Of a DNA stretch of 58,199 bases, positions 34,066 through 43,800 are shown in pieces. Location: assembly GCA_017847885.1 (NCBI GenBank), contig JAGAUA010000030.1, forward strand, positions 1 to 58,199, written 5' to 3'. A program made the translations under genes and the position numbers. The stretch comes from Oscillospiraceae bacterium (GTDB lineage Bacteria; Bacillota; Clostridia; Oscillospirales; Ruminococcaceae). The number at the start of each line of letters is the position of its first letter. The stretch's first letter is position 1. The notes under the pieces were generated by a model. That model ran no database searches. It saw nothing but the letters and a program-made list of their open reading frames with translations, and was not told the origin of the DNA.

Positions 34066-34497
34066 TCAGAATTTTTTCATAAAACGCATCTGCTGTTTCT
34101 CGGAATTATATCCGACAGAACGGTAAAAATCGTGCGCTCCCGTTCTCGTTATGCCCGAATTAAGGCGCACGCCGGCTGCTCCGTTTTCCTTCGCCCAACA
34201 TTCAGCCGCTTCCATAAGCCGCCGTCCCGCACCAATTCTCCGACTGTCGAACTTCACGGCAAGTCCCAAAATATTGACCAGCGTTTCAAAATAAAGCGTA
34301 TCATATTTTTCAGCGTGAACATAGCCTATTACGCAGTTATCGCATACTGCCGCAAACACCGCTTCACGGCTTGTATCAAGCTTCTCCAGCTTCTGCTTTA
34401 CAAGCTCGTCCGAGCAGTCATAGCCCAAATCTTCACGGCTTATTGCGGCAATAGCTTTATAATCGTCGATAACGGCATTTCGTATGATTACCTGCAT
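34066..34497 (-). CDS. GNAT-family N-acetyltransferase
   Basis: A 143-residue acetyltransferase. The acetyl-CoA loop is weakly preserved as SRRIGAGRRLMEAAE (usual R/Q-x-x-G-x-G/A) and the C-terminal GAHDFYRSVGYN matches the GNAT motif B. It begins five bases after hisF. The substrate cannot be told. Like the TIGR04076 gene it is an insertion into the his operon. Confidence 0.85.
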   Translation of the reverse strand: MQVIIRNAVIDDYKAIAAISREDLGYDCSDELVKQKLEKLDTSREAVFAAVCDNCVIGYVHAEKYDTLYFETLVNILGLAVKFDSRRIGAGRRLMEAAECWAKENGAAGVRLNSGITRTGAHDFYRSVGYNSEKQQMRFMKKF

Positions 34498-34501
34498 AGC
34501 A

Positions 34502-35263
34502 TTACACCATTCTCACGGGAATGCCTTTGTTTTTCAAATCCTGCTTGACCTCTCCCACAGTAAGCTCCTTAAAATGGAAAAGAGACGCAGCAAGTGCCGC
34601 AGAGCAATCGGTCTCGATGAACGCTTCCGCAAAATCGCCCAGCTTGCCTGCTCCTCCGCTGGCAATTACGGGAATTTTTACAGCGCTGCAAACCGCTTTC
34701 AGCATGGGCAAATCAAAGCCGCCCTTTACGCCGTCTGTATCTATGGAGTTAAGGCATATCTCCCCTGCGCCAAGCTGCTCGCATTTTTTTACCCAATCAA
34801 TAAGGTCCATTTTCATGTCAATTCTTCCGCCGTTGATGAACACCGTCCATTTTCCGTCGGAGACCTTTTTTGCGTCAATACCCACGCATATGCACTGGCT
34901 TCCGAAAATATCGGCGCCCTCCTTGATAAGCTGGGGATTCTGAACAGCCTGCGAGTTGACCGAGACCTTGTCCGCGCCTGCACGGAGCGTTTCTCTGATA
35001 TCGTCAACGGTTTTTATTCCGCCGCCTACGGTAAGGGGCACAAAAACCTTTTCCGCGGTTTTTCTCACAACATCAAGCATTACTCCCCGACCCTCGTGAG
35101 ACGCGGTTATATCGTAAAACACTATCTCATCGGCACCTTGGAGATTGTACTCGTACGCACATTCAACAGGGTCTCCGACTTCCTTTATTCCTTCAAAATT
35201 TACGCCCTTGACCACCTTGCCGTCTCTCACATCAAGGCAAGGTATTATTCTTTTCGCTAACAT
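34502..35263 (-). CDS. hisF: Imidazole glycerol phosphate synthase subunit HisF
   Basis: The cyclase half of IGP synthase; with HisH it makes IGP and AICAR from PRFAR. 253 residues forming a TIM barrel, with the catalytic Asp near [17 protein letters not shown] start (here [13 protein letters not shown]) and the second Asp in [12 protein letters not shown]. Phosphate-binding loops VGGGIKT and ASGGAG are intact. HisA, a close relative usually encoded just before, is absent. Confidence 0.96.
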   Translation of the reverse strand: MLAKRIIPCLDVRDGKVVKGVNFEGIKEVGDPVECAYEYNLQGADEIVFYDITASHEGRGVMLDVVRKTAEKVFVPLTVGGGIKTVDDIRETLRAGADKVSVNSQAVQNPQLIKEGADIFGSQCICVGIDAKKVSDGKWTVFINGGRIDMKMDLIDWVKKCEQLGAGEICLNSIDTDGVKGGFDLPMLKAVCSAVKIPVIASGGAGKLGDFAEAFIETDCSAALAASLFHFKELTVGEVKQDLKNKGIPVRMV

Positions 35264-35288
35264 AAAGCTTCACCTTTCTTCAATGCGG

Positions 35289-35897
35289 TCAATTCTTACT
35301 TAACTCAGCAAAATTCCTAAGTATCTGCAATCCGACTTCGCCGCTTTTTTCGGGGTGAAACTGAGCGCCGAAAACATTTTTTCCGTCATGTACCAAAGCG
35401 GTCACCTTTCCGCCGTAGTCGCAGTATGCCGAAATATTCTTATCATCGCATTTTGCCGCAAAGGAATGTACGAAATACACATACGGATTTTCGGGAAGCC
35501 CTTTCAGCAGCGGACAGTCATTCTGAATTACAAGCTCGTTCCAGCCCATGTGGGGGATTATCATATCCTCGCGCTCAAGCTTTTCAACCGTTCCGCCTAT
35601 CAGACCGAGACCTTCGGTTTCCTCAAACTCGTATCCCTTGTCAAAAATAAGCTGCATACCGAGGCATATACCGAGAAAAGGCTTGATTTTCGTCTGCTCT
35701 CTGATAAGGGGTACAAAGCCGCTTTCGTTAAGCATTTTCATTGCCCACGGAAACGCTCCCACGCCGGGGAGGATTATTGCGTCGGCTCTTTTTATCTCGT
35801 CCGCGGACTTTGTAAGCACGCTTTCATAGCCCAGATAATCAAGGGCATTTTTTACGCTGAATATGTTTCCTGCGCCGTAATCAATAATTGCGATCAT
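35289..35897 (-). CDS. hisH: Imidazole glycerol phosphate synthase subunit HisH
   Basis: The glutaminase half of IGP synthase; 202 residues. Class I amidotransferase triad: Cys in LGICLGMQL, His and Glu in QFHPEKSG. The start [11 protein letters not shown] is typical. It follows hisB with no gap and is followed, after 25 bases, directly by hisF instead of hisA. Confidence 0.96.
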   Translation of the reverse strand: MIAIIDYGAGNIFSVKNALDYLGYESVLTKSADEIKRADAIILPGVGAFPWAMKMLNESGFVPLIREQTKIKPFLGICLGMQLIFDKGYEFEETEGLGLIGGTVEKLEREDMIIPHMGWNELVIQNDCPLLKGLPENPYVYFVHSFAAKCDDKNISAYCDYGGKVTALVHDGKNVFGAQFHPEKSGEVGLQILRNFAELSKN

Positions 35898-36476
35898 TTA
35901 TAACACGCCCTTTGTTGACAAAATTTCGTTTCCGACAACAGCTTTAGCGTCCTTTAAAGCATGAGCGGCAGCCTTGAAAAGTGCTTCGGCAATGTGGTGG
36001 TCGTTCTTGCCGTACTCGCATTTGAGGTGAAGCGTTATTCCTGCGTTAAAAGCAAACGCACGGAAAAATTCTTCGGCAAGGCAGGTATCGAACTCGCCTA
36101 TCCTGTCGTCGCTGAAAGCTGCATTGAAAACGAGAAAAGGTCTGTTGCTTATATCGAGACAAGCAAAGCCGAGCGCCTCGTCCATGGGAATGAAAGCCGT
36201 GCCGTAGCGTGCAATGCCCTTCATATCGCCTATCGCCTGCTTGAACGCCGTACCGAGGACAATTCCCGTATCCTCAACTGTGTGGTGACCGTCAACATTC
36301 AAATCACCCTTCACCTTAACGGTCAGATCCATTCCTCCGTGTACTCCGAAGGCGGTGAGCATATGGTCGAAAAAGCCGATGCCCGTGGAGATATCCGTCT
36401 TTCCGCTTCCGTCAAGGTCAAGCTTTATCTCAATATCCGTTTCCTTGGTTTTTCGGTTAATTTCAGCCGTTCTCAA
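35898..36476 (-). CDS. hisB: Imidazoleglycerol-phosphate dehydratase
   Basis: Dehydrates IGP; 192 residues, monofunctional (no phosphatase domain). Manganese-binding motifs FFDHMLTAFGVHGG, DGHHTVEDTGI and KNDHHIAEALFKA are complete. A separate histidinol-phosphate phosphatase is not present in the operon. Confidence 0.97.
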   Translation of the reverse strand: MRTAEINRKTKETDIEIKLDLDGSGKTDISTGIGFFDHMLTAFGVHGGMDLTVKVKGDLNVDGHHTVEDTGIVLGTAFKQAIGDMKGIARYGTAFIPMDEALGFACLDISNRPFLVFNAAFSDDRIGEFDTCLAEEFFRAFAFNAGITLHLKCEYGKNDHHIAEALFKAAAHALKDAKAVVGNEILSTKGVL

Positions 36477-36478
36477 AA

Positions 36479-37543
36479 TTATACCTCCTCCATGTGTGAA
36501 AGAATATTATCAAGTGCAGCAATAACAGCGGCGTTTTCCTCTTCGCTGCCTGCCGTTATACGAAGGTAATTTCCCATGTATCTTACCGCTATGGACTTGT
36601 CAAGGAGCTTTTGGTGTATCTCCTTTGCGTATGCGGTTTTTATGAACACAAAGTTTGCCTTGGACTCATATACCTTTTCAAGCTTTGTATACTTCTTTGA
36701 CAGCGCCATTATCTGCTCCTGCAAAGCTATCCTGCTTTCAACAATTTTGCCGCAAAGCTCCCGAAGCGTATCCTTTTCGCTTAAAACCGTCCTGCATATT
36801 GTCTGGGATATCGAGTCGGTATTGTAAGGCGATTTTACGCTTCTGAGGGCGGTGGTTATGGTATCCCCCGCAACGGCAAAGCCGAGACGTATTCCCGCAA
36901 GACCCATTGACTTGGAGCAGGTCTTGAGCACGATAAGGTTGTCGTAATTTTCAACCTCGTCAAGTATGCTCTGATCCCAGAAATCCATATAAGCCTCGTC
37001 GATGATAACCAAACAGAACACGCTCTTTACAAGCTTGATTATGTCCTGCCTTGAAACGCCGAGGGAAGTGGGGTTGCAGGGATTTGAGAAAATGACCGCC
37101 TTAATGTCGTTGTTGTTGCAATAGTCAATGACCTTGGGGATATTTATCTGCAAAGTCGGCTCTTTCTGCATGGTCTCGACCTTCATCTCGTATATGCTGC
37201 CGTAAAAGGCGTACATCGAAAAATCGGGAGAAAGGGTCAGTATCTTGTTTCCGCTTTCAAGGAAGCAGCTTGTGATAATGCTGATAAGCTCGTCCGAGCC
37301 GTTACCTGCGGTAACAAATTTTTCGGGTACGCCATAGTAATCCGCAAAAGCCTTTACTGCGCCCGACGCCATAGAGTCGGGGTAACGGTTAAGGGACAGC
37401 TTTTTTATTTCCTCGGCAATTTTGTCCCCAAGCTTATCATTGATATTGAAATAGGACTCGTTTGCGTCAAGCCTTATCTTGTAGTTGCCCTCGATAGGGT
37501 CGTATGCTTCAATTTTCTTTAATTTCGAGTTAAGTTCGTACAT
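36479..37543 (-). CDS. hisC: Histidinol-phosphate aminotransferase
   Basis: PLP enzyme of fold type I; 354 residues. Elements seen: RLDANES near the start, TAGNGSDELI, SNPCNPTSLG, the IIDEAYMDF Asp and the PLP lysine in TCSKSMGLAGIRLG. Sits between hisD and hisB in the operon. Confidence 0.96.
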   Translation of the reverse strand: MYELNSKLKKIEAYDPIEGNYKIRLDANESYFNINDKLGDKIAEEIKKLSLNRYPDSMASGAVKAFADYYGVPEKFVTAGNGSDELISIITSCFLESGNKILTLSPDFSMYAFYGSIYEMKVETMQKEPTLQINIPKVIDYCNNNDIKAVIFSNPCNPTSLGVSRQDIIKLVKSVFCLVIIDEAYMDFWDQSILDEVENYDNLIVLKTCSKSMGLAGIRLGFAVAGDTITTALRSVKSPYNTDSISQTICRTVLSEKDTLRELCGKIVESRIALQEQIMALSKKYTKLEKVYESKANFVFIKTAYAKEIHQKLLDKSIAVRYMGNYLRITAGSEEENAAVIAALDNILSHMEEV

Positions 37544-37579
37544 AATTTAATAAATCCCTTTCTTTGCCAAAGCTCCGTA

Positions 37580-38866
37580 TTATTCAAATCTTACCTTGAT
37601 AGCATTGGCATGGGCGGTAAGCCCTTCGCGCTCAGCAATGCAGACGATATCGTTCTTCGCGTCAAGCAACGCCTGCTCGGTGTAGTAAATAAAGCTTGAA
37701 CGCTTTGTAAAGCTGCTGACGGAAAGCGGCGAGAAAAATCTTGCCGTGCCGCTTGTGGGAAGGACGTGGTTTGGTCCTGCATAGTAATCTCCCAGCGGTT
37801 CGGGAGCATATTTGCCGAGGAACACCGAGCCTGCGTTGTCTATCATTCCGATATACTGGAGAGGGTTGTCAACCTGCATTTCAAGGTGTTCGGGAGCAAG
37901 TCCGTTTGCAAGCTCGATAGCGCGCTCGATATTTTCGGTAACGATTATTGCACCGTAATCCGCAAGAGACTTTTCGATTATCTCACGCCTTGAAAGAAGC
38001 TTGACCTGTCTTTCCAGCTCGGCGATAGTTTTATCGGCAATGTCGCTGCTCGTTGTGATAAGGATTGCCGAAGCAAGCTTGTCATGCTCAGCCTGTGACA
38101 TAAGGTCAGCCGCAAGATATTTCGGATCGGCGGTTTCGTCCGCAACCACAAGTATCTCGCTTGGACCTGCTATCATGTCGATATCAACCTTGCCGTAAAG
38201 CAGTTTCTTTGCGGTTGCAACAAAAATGTTGCCGGGACCTACGATTTTATCCACCTTGGGAATAGTTTCCGTGCCGTATGCAAGAGCCGCAACAGCCTGC
38301 GCGCCCCCTGCCATAAACACTCTGTCAACTCCGCAAATGGAAGCGGCAACAAGGATATCCTTATTAGGCGTGCCGTCCTTGAGGGGAGGCGTAACCATGA
38401 TTATCTCCTTTACGCCTGCGATTTTTGCGGGAATTGCGTTCATAAGCACCGAAGACGGATATGCAGCTGTGCCGCCGGGAACGTAAAGTCCCACTCTTTC
38501 AAGACCTCTTACGCGCTGACCGAGGATTACACCGTTGTCGTGAGGGTCGATAAAGCCCTGCTGCTTCTGGCGGTTGTGGAACGCGGCGATGTTCTCCATT
38601 GCGTTAAGCAGAGAATTTACAAACTCCTCGTCCGCGTCGTTAAGTGCGTCGTGGATAACATCAAGTGGCACTTCGTAATATTCGGGCAGCTTGCCGTCAA
38701 ATTTCAGCGTATAGTCCTGTACGGCTTTGTCGCCGTTTTCCTTAACATTCTCTATTATCTCGGATACTATCTCCGTAACCTTTTTGTCGGTCTCGCCGTT
38801 GCGCTTTTCGACCTCTTTCAGAAAAGCGACCTCATCGGTACCGTTAGCGATAATTTTTCTAATCAT
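37580..38866 (-). CDS. hisD: Histidinol dehydrogenase
   Basis: Zinc- and NAD-dependent last two oxidations of histidine synthesis; 428 residues. The hallmark YVPGGTAAYPSSVLMNA (written YVPGGTAAYPSS and LMNA), VGPGNIFVATAKK, AGPSEILVVAD, AEHDKLASA and the C-terminal GPNHVLPTSG motifs are present. AGGAGGGGAA precedes ATG 38866; a longer frame to 38905 starts inside the hisG gap and lacks a site. Confidence 0.97.
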   Translation of the reverse strand: MIRKIIANGTDEVAFLKEVEKRNGETDKKVTEIVSEIIENVKENGDKAVQDYTLKFDGKLPEYYEVPLDVIHDALNDADEEFVNSLLNAMENIAAFHNRQKQQGFIDPHDNGVILGQRVRGLERVGLYVPGGTAAYPSSVLMNAIPAKIAGVKEIIMVTPPLKDGTPNKDILVAASICGVDRVFMAGGAQAVAALAYGTETIPKVDKIVGPGNIFVATAKKLLYGKVDIDMIAGPSEILVVADETADPKYLAADLMSQAEHDKLASAILITTSSDIADKTIAELERQVKLLSRREIIEKSLADYGAIIVTENIERAIELANGLAPEHLEMQVDNPLQYIGMIDNAGSVFLGKYAPEPLGDYYAGPNHVLPTSGTARFFSPLSVSSFTKRSSFIYYTEQALLDAKNDIVCIAEREGLTAHANAIKVRFE

Positions 38867-38888
38867 TGTTTCCCCTCCTGTCAGCGTA

Positions 38889-39524
38889 TTACAAATTCTC
38901 TTCAATAAGCTTGATAAGCGACTCTATCTCCTGCTGTCTAAGCTTCATGCTTACCCTATTTACGATAAGTCTTGCCGATATTGGAGCAATATCCTCAAAA
39001 ACCTCAAGACCGTTTTCTTTCAGCGTTGTACCCGTTTCAACGATATCAACTATTGCGTCCGAAAGGCTGAGAAGCGGCGCAAGCTCAACGCTTCCCTCGA
39101 TTTTTACGATATCAACGTCCATGCCCTTTTTCTCGAAGAAGGCACGGGAAACGTTGGGATACTTTGTTGCGATAGTCTTTATGTTGTAGCCTTGGTAAAA
39201 GTTGTCACCTTTTTTTCCTGCAAGAGCAAACTTGCATCTTCCGAAGCCAAGGTCAACAAGCTCAAAGAACTTGCCGTTCATTTCCATAATTGTATCCTTG
39301 CCCACAACGCCCATATCACAAACGCCGTGTTCAACGTAGGTGATAACGTCCGCCGCCTTTGCAAGCACGACCTCTATCGAGTCGCCCACGGGAAGAATGA
39401 GCCTTCTGCCCTTCTCGCGCACTGCGGTGCAGTCATATCCTATCTTTTCCAAAAGAGCGACCGTATCCTTTTCAAGTCTGCCCTTGGTAAGCGCAATTCT
39501 GAGAGGTCTCTTTTCACTTTTCAT
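38889..39524 (-). CDS. hisG: ATP phosphoribosyltransferase catalytic subunit (short form)
   Basis: First step of histidine synthesis, joining ATP and PRPP; 211 residues, the short form that lacks the C-terminal regulatory domain and needs HisZ. The RIALTKGRLEKD start, CDMGVVGKDT and the PRPP loop DIVETGTTLKENGL are present. One base follows hisZ. Confidence 0.96.
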   Translation of the reverse strand: MKSEKRPLRIALTKGRLEKDTVALLEKIGYDCTAVREKGRRLILPVGDSIEVVLAKAADVITYVEHGVCDMGVVGKDTIMEMNGKFFELVDLGFGRCKFALAGKKGDNFYQGYNIKTIATKYPNVSRAFFEKKGMDVDIVKIEGSVELAPLLSLSDAIVDIVETGTTLKENGLEVFEDIAPISARLIVNRVSMKLRQQEIESLIKLIEENL

Positions 39525-39525
39525 C

Positions 39526-40731
39526 TTAGTTACCTCCGTTAATAATATCTTCCGTTACCGTCTCCGAAACACAGACAGCCTTTGCAATTTTCTTCTTTTC
39601 GGCATACGACTTTGTTTCCTCATAGGTCTCAAAAACGGAATTTTCAACGATAACTCCGTCCGTTCTCAGGCTTTGCGCATACTTTATCGCTTCCATTACA
39701 AAGCCTTCCGCACCGTATACGATGACCTCAGGAACAGGCACAGAATACGCGTTTTCCTGCTTCATGACCTTTGCAACCGCGTCAACATTTACCGCAAAGC
39801 CCGTTGCAGGCACATCGTAACCGAACTCGGCAAGAAGCTTGTTGTAACGTCCGCCCGAAAGCACAGCGTCGCCGTAGCCTTGCAGATAGCCCTTCATTAC
39901 CACGCCCGTGTAGTAATCCATCTTGTTTACGATACCAAGGTCAAGGGTTATTTTTCCGTTGTATCCAAGGGTCGTAAGGCTGTTATAAATGCAATGGAGG
40001 TCGGAAAGAATTTTCTCAATTTTTTCATCGTTCAGAAGCTTTGAAGCCTTGTCGAAAACCTCCTCACCGCCAAAAAGACGGGGAAGCTGCTTCAAAGCAT
40101 ATGTAACCTCATTGCTGCCGATACTGTCCAGCAGGTCGTTCAGAGCAGGATAGTTCTTGACCTCGATAAGGCTGCGTATCTCCTCTTTTACCGAAATATC
40201 CGCGTCAAGCTTATTCACAAGCTCGCGGAAAATGCCGATATCCCCAAGCTCAAAGCGGAAATCGTCATTTTCAAAGGAAGCAAGCACCTCAATTGCGCTT
40301 GAGATGACCTCAAGGTCTGCGCGGTTGGAATCCGAGCCGATAAGCTCTATGCCCATCTGATGTATCTCATCGCTTCTGCCGCGCATAACGGGCTTGTTGC
40401 GGTACACGTTCTGGCGGTAAAACAGACGAAGCGGAAGCTCCGCGTCGCGAAGTCTTGTTGCGGCAACTCGTGCAATTGGCATTGTTGAGTCGGGGCGTAC
40501 AACCAAAAGTCTGCCCTTGTTGTCCACCAGCTTGTACATACTTTCCTGTGGGAAATATCTTGAATTAAGATTGAACACGTCGAAAAATTCAAGCCCGGGG
40601 GTAACTACCTCGCAGTAGCCCTTTGATTTGAATATCCCCGAAAGTTTTTCCTCAAGGCTGCGGCGTACGGCGCAGTCCTCGAACAGCAGGTCCTTTGTTC
40701 CCTCCGGAGTGATTAAGTCAAAATTCTTCAT
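39526..40731 (-). CDS. hisZ: ATP phosphoribosyltransferase regulatory subunit
   Basis: A 401-residue paralogue of histidyl-tRNA synthetase without its anticodon-binding domain; partner of short HisG, needed for activity and histidine feedback. Class II motif 2-like RLFYRQNVYRNKP, PEGTKDLLFED near the start, and RPDSTMPIARV. It is first in the operon behind the promoter and dyad; the long Gly-rich GLVRGLDYYT of true HisRS is replaced by LGIVNKMDYYTG, consistent with HisZ. Confidence 0.95.
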   Translation of the reverse strand: MKNFDLITPEGTKDLLFEDCAVRRSLEEKLSGIFKSKGYCEVVTPGLEFFDVFNLNSRYFPQESMYKLVDNKGRLLVVRPDSTMPIARVAATRLRDAELPLRLFYRQNVYRNKPVMRGRSDEIHQMGIELIGSDSNRADLEVISSAIEVLASFENDDFRFELGDIGIFRELVNKLDADISVKEEIRSLIEVKNYPALNDLLDSIGSNEVTYALKQLPRLFGGEEVFDKASKLLNDEKIEKILSDLHCIYNSLTTLGYNGKITLDLGIVNKMDYYTGVVMKGYLQGYGDAVLSGGRYNKLLAEFGYDVPATGFAVNVDAVAKVMKQENAYSVPVPEVIVYGAEGFVMEAIKYAQSLRTDGVIVENSVFETYEETKSYAEKKKIAKAVCVSETVTEDIINGGN

Positions 40732-40764
40732 TATGAAGCTCCTTTTGTTTCATTGTAGTAAAGT

Positions 40765-40786
40765 GTTATCACATCATCTTGATAAC
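40765..40786 (-). promoter_or_regulatory. Perfect dyad at the his transcription start (candidate operator)
   Basis: GTTATCA (40765-40771), eight bases, TGATAAC (40780-40786). Its edge touches the -10 box, so it covers the expected transcription start, the classical place for a repressor. No T-box or His-codon leader peptide was seen in the short leader. The YerC/TrpR-like protein at 9424-9726 is the best candidate in the window to bind it; that link is inference. Confidence 0.6.
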
Positions 40787-40815
40787 ATAATATCATAATA
40801 CTAAGCAAATGTCAA
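40787..40815 (-). promoter_or_regulatory. Promoter of the his operon
   Basis: On the minus strand TTGACA (40815-40810), 17 bases, TATTAT (40792-40787), about 55 bases before hisZ. SD AAAGGAG before the start. Confidence 0.88.
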
Positions 40816-40824
40816 TCCCTTTTT

Positions 40825-43800
40825 TTAAAAAAGAGAAATTTGATTTGATTTGGGCAGGGCGTCTAACGCGCCTATGCTTTCAAGGGTCTCGATAACTGCC
40901 CTCGTTGCGCCGCTTCTTTCCTGAAGCTCGTCAATGGACAGCAGCGAGCCTTCCTGAACAGCGTCGTATATCGCCTTTGCCGCATTTACGCCGACGCCCT
41001 TTGCGGAACAGAACGGAAGTCTAAGCTTGCCGTCCTCAATTTTATATTTCGCCGCGTCGGATTTGTAAATATCTATCGGCAGGAACTCAAAGCCGCGAGC
41101 CATCATTTCGTTGGCTATCATCAGCATATCAAAGGTTGACGACTCCTTTGCGGTACGCTCGTTGCCCTTGTTTTTCAGCTCGGCAAGCTTGAATTTTACC
41201 GCTTCTCTGCCCTGTATCGCGGTCTCAGCGTCAAAGTCCTCACCACGAACGGTAAATATCGTCGCATAGAAAGCCAGCGGCTCGTAAACCTTGTACCAGC
41301 CAAGCTTCATTGCGGCGGTAACGTATGCCGCGGCATGCGCCTTCGGGAACATATACTTGATTTTCAAACAGCTGTCGATATACCACTGGGGCACGTTATG
41401 GGCAAGCATATCCTGCTTCATTTCCTCGGTAAGAAGCTTAGGGGCGTTGCCCTTACGGGTAATTTCCATTATCTTAAAGGAAAGCTTCGGGTCAAGACCG
41501 TGATAGATAAGGTATGTCATGATACTGTCACGAGTTCCGATAACGTCCGAAATGGTGCAGGTTCCTTCCTTGATAAGCTCCTGCGCGTTGCCCAGCCAAA
41601 CGTCCGTACCGTGGGAAAGTCCCGATATCTGGAGCAGGTCGGAAAAATTCTTCGGCTGCGCTTCGATAAGCATTCCGCGTACAAAGGGCGTTCCCATTTC
41701 GGGTATGGCAAGCGTTCCCGTCTCGCAGTCGATGTCCTCGGGCTTTACGCCCAGCGCTTCGGTGGAAGTACAAAGGCTGATAACCTTTTCGTCACCGGGG
41801 AAAATGTCTCCCGTTTTCACGCCTGTCATATCCTCAAGGTGCTTATAAAGGGTCGGCACATCGTGTCCCAGCTCGTCAAGCTTCAAGATGGTATCGTGAA
41901 GCGAATGGAAGTCGAAGTGAGTGGTGGTAAAAATAGAATTGGGGTCCTCGGCAGGGTGCTGAACGGGGGTAAAGTCGTACACCTCAAACTTTGATGGCAC
42001 AACTACCATGCCGCCGGGGTGCTGACCCGTGGTGCGCTTTACGCCTGTACAGCCGATAGTAAGCCTGTTTATCTCTGCCTTTGAAGCGGTCTCCCCTTTC
42101 TCGTCAAGGTAATGCTTAACGTAGCCGTAAGCGGTCTTGTCGGCAACTGTACCGATAGTTCCTGCCTTGAACACGTTGTCCTTGCCGAACAGCTCCTCGG
42201 TGTACTTATGGGAAAAGGTCTGATATTCGCCCGAAAAGTTAAGGTCGATATCGGGGGCTTTGTCGCCGTCAAAGCCCAGGAAGGTTTCAAAGGGTATGTC
42301 GTGTCCGTCACGGTTATAGGGCGTGCCGCACTTTTCGCAGTTCTTGGGGGGAAGGTCGTACCCCGAGCCGACCGTACCGTCGGTAATGAAAATGCTGTGC
42401 TTGCATTTGGGGCATACATAGTGGGGCGGAAGCGGATTTACCTCGGAAATTCCCGACATAGACGCCACGAAGGACGAGCCTACCGAACCTCGCGAGCCAA
42501 CCTGATAGCCATGCTCATTTGAGTTGGCAACAAGCTTCTGAGCAATCATGTACAGCACGGCAAAACCATGCTTGATAATGGACGTAAGCTCGCGGTCAAG
42601 GCGCTTTGCAACAAGCTCGGGAACAGGGTCGCCGTATATTGATTTGCACCGCTCCCACGAGATGCGCTCCAAGTCCTCCTCCGCGCCGGGAATTTCGGGA
42701 GTGAACGTTCCGGGCGGTATCGGCACAACGTCGGGATTGACCATGTCCGCGATTTTATTTGTGTTGGTAACAACAACTTCGTAAGCTTTTTCCTCGCCGA
42801 GGTATGCAAATTCCTCCAGCATTTCATCTGTGGTGCGAAGATAAAGCGGAGCCTGAAAATCAGCGTCCTTGAACTTCTGATATGTAAGTATCTTTCGGAA
42901 TATCCCGTCAGCCTTGTCCATAAAATGAACGTCGCAGGTTGCAACAACGGGAATGTTAAGCTCCTCGCCAAGCCGTACTATCTTTTTGTTAAGCTCCTGC
43001 AAATCCTCGATAGAAGTGATGTTGGGGTACTCCTCATCGCGGATAAGGAACTCATTGTTCGCCACGGGCTGTATTTCAAGGTAATCGTAAAACCGTGCAA
43101 GCTCCTTTATTCTTTCCCAGGGGTGACCGTCCTTTACCGCGGAGAAAACCTCTCCAGCCTCGCAGGCGCTTCCCACGATAAGACCGTCGCGGTGCTCCAT
43201 AAGCTCAGAAACGGGAACACGGGGATTTCGCTTGTAATATTTTATATTGCCGTAGGAGATAAGCTTGTACAGATTTTTGAGTCCTATGGCATTTTTCACA
43301 AGAATTATCTGGTGATAGGAACGCAGTGAGCGTGGGTCGATATTGCGAACACAGTCGTTTATATCGGCAATATTTTTTATGCCGTTTTCAGCGATAAGCC
43401 TGTTTGCAAGAATAACATAAATGCGCGCAAGCATTTTTGCATCGTCGTCTGCGCGGTGATGGTTAAACTCGCCGAGACCCAGCTCCTTTGCAACATAGTC
43501 AAGCTTGTGCTTTTTAAGGTGGGGAAGCATACTTCTGCTCATTACCACGGTGTCAATAATGGAAAAGCCGTAGTCAATGCCGTATCTTTCACACGCCGCA
43601 CGAATAAACGAACAGTCAAAGCTTGCGTTATGAGCAATGAGAACGGGGGCTTGTCCGCAGAATTCAATAAACGATTTAAGGGCGTCCTCCTGAGAGGGGG
43701 CGTCCTTCACCATGTCGTCGTTAATTCCCGTAAGCTCGGTTATGCGCTCGGGGACGTGCCTTTCGGGGCACACAAAGGTCTGGAAGGTTTCCGCAATTTC

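Noticed and set aside
40732..40824. T-box riboswitch or His-codon attenuator before hisZ
   Set aside because: The leader is only about 60 bases, without T-box sequence, terminator or a run of His codons.
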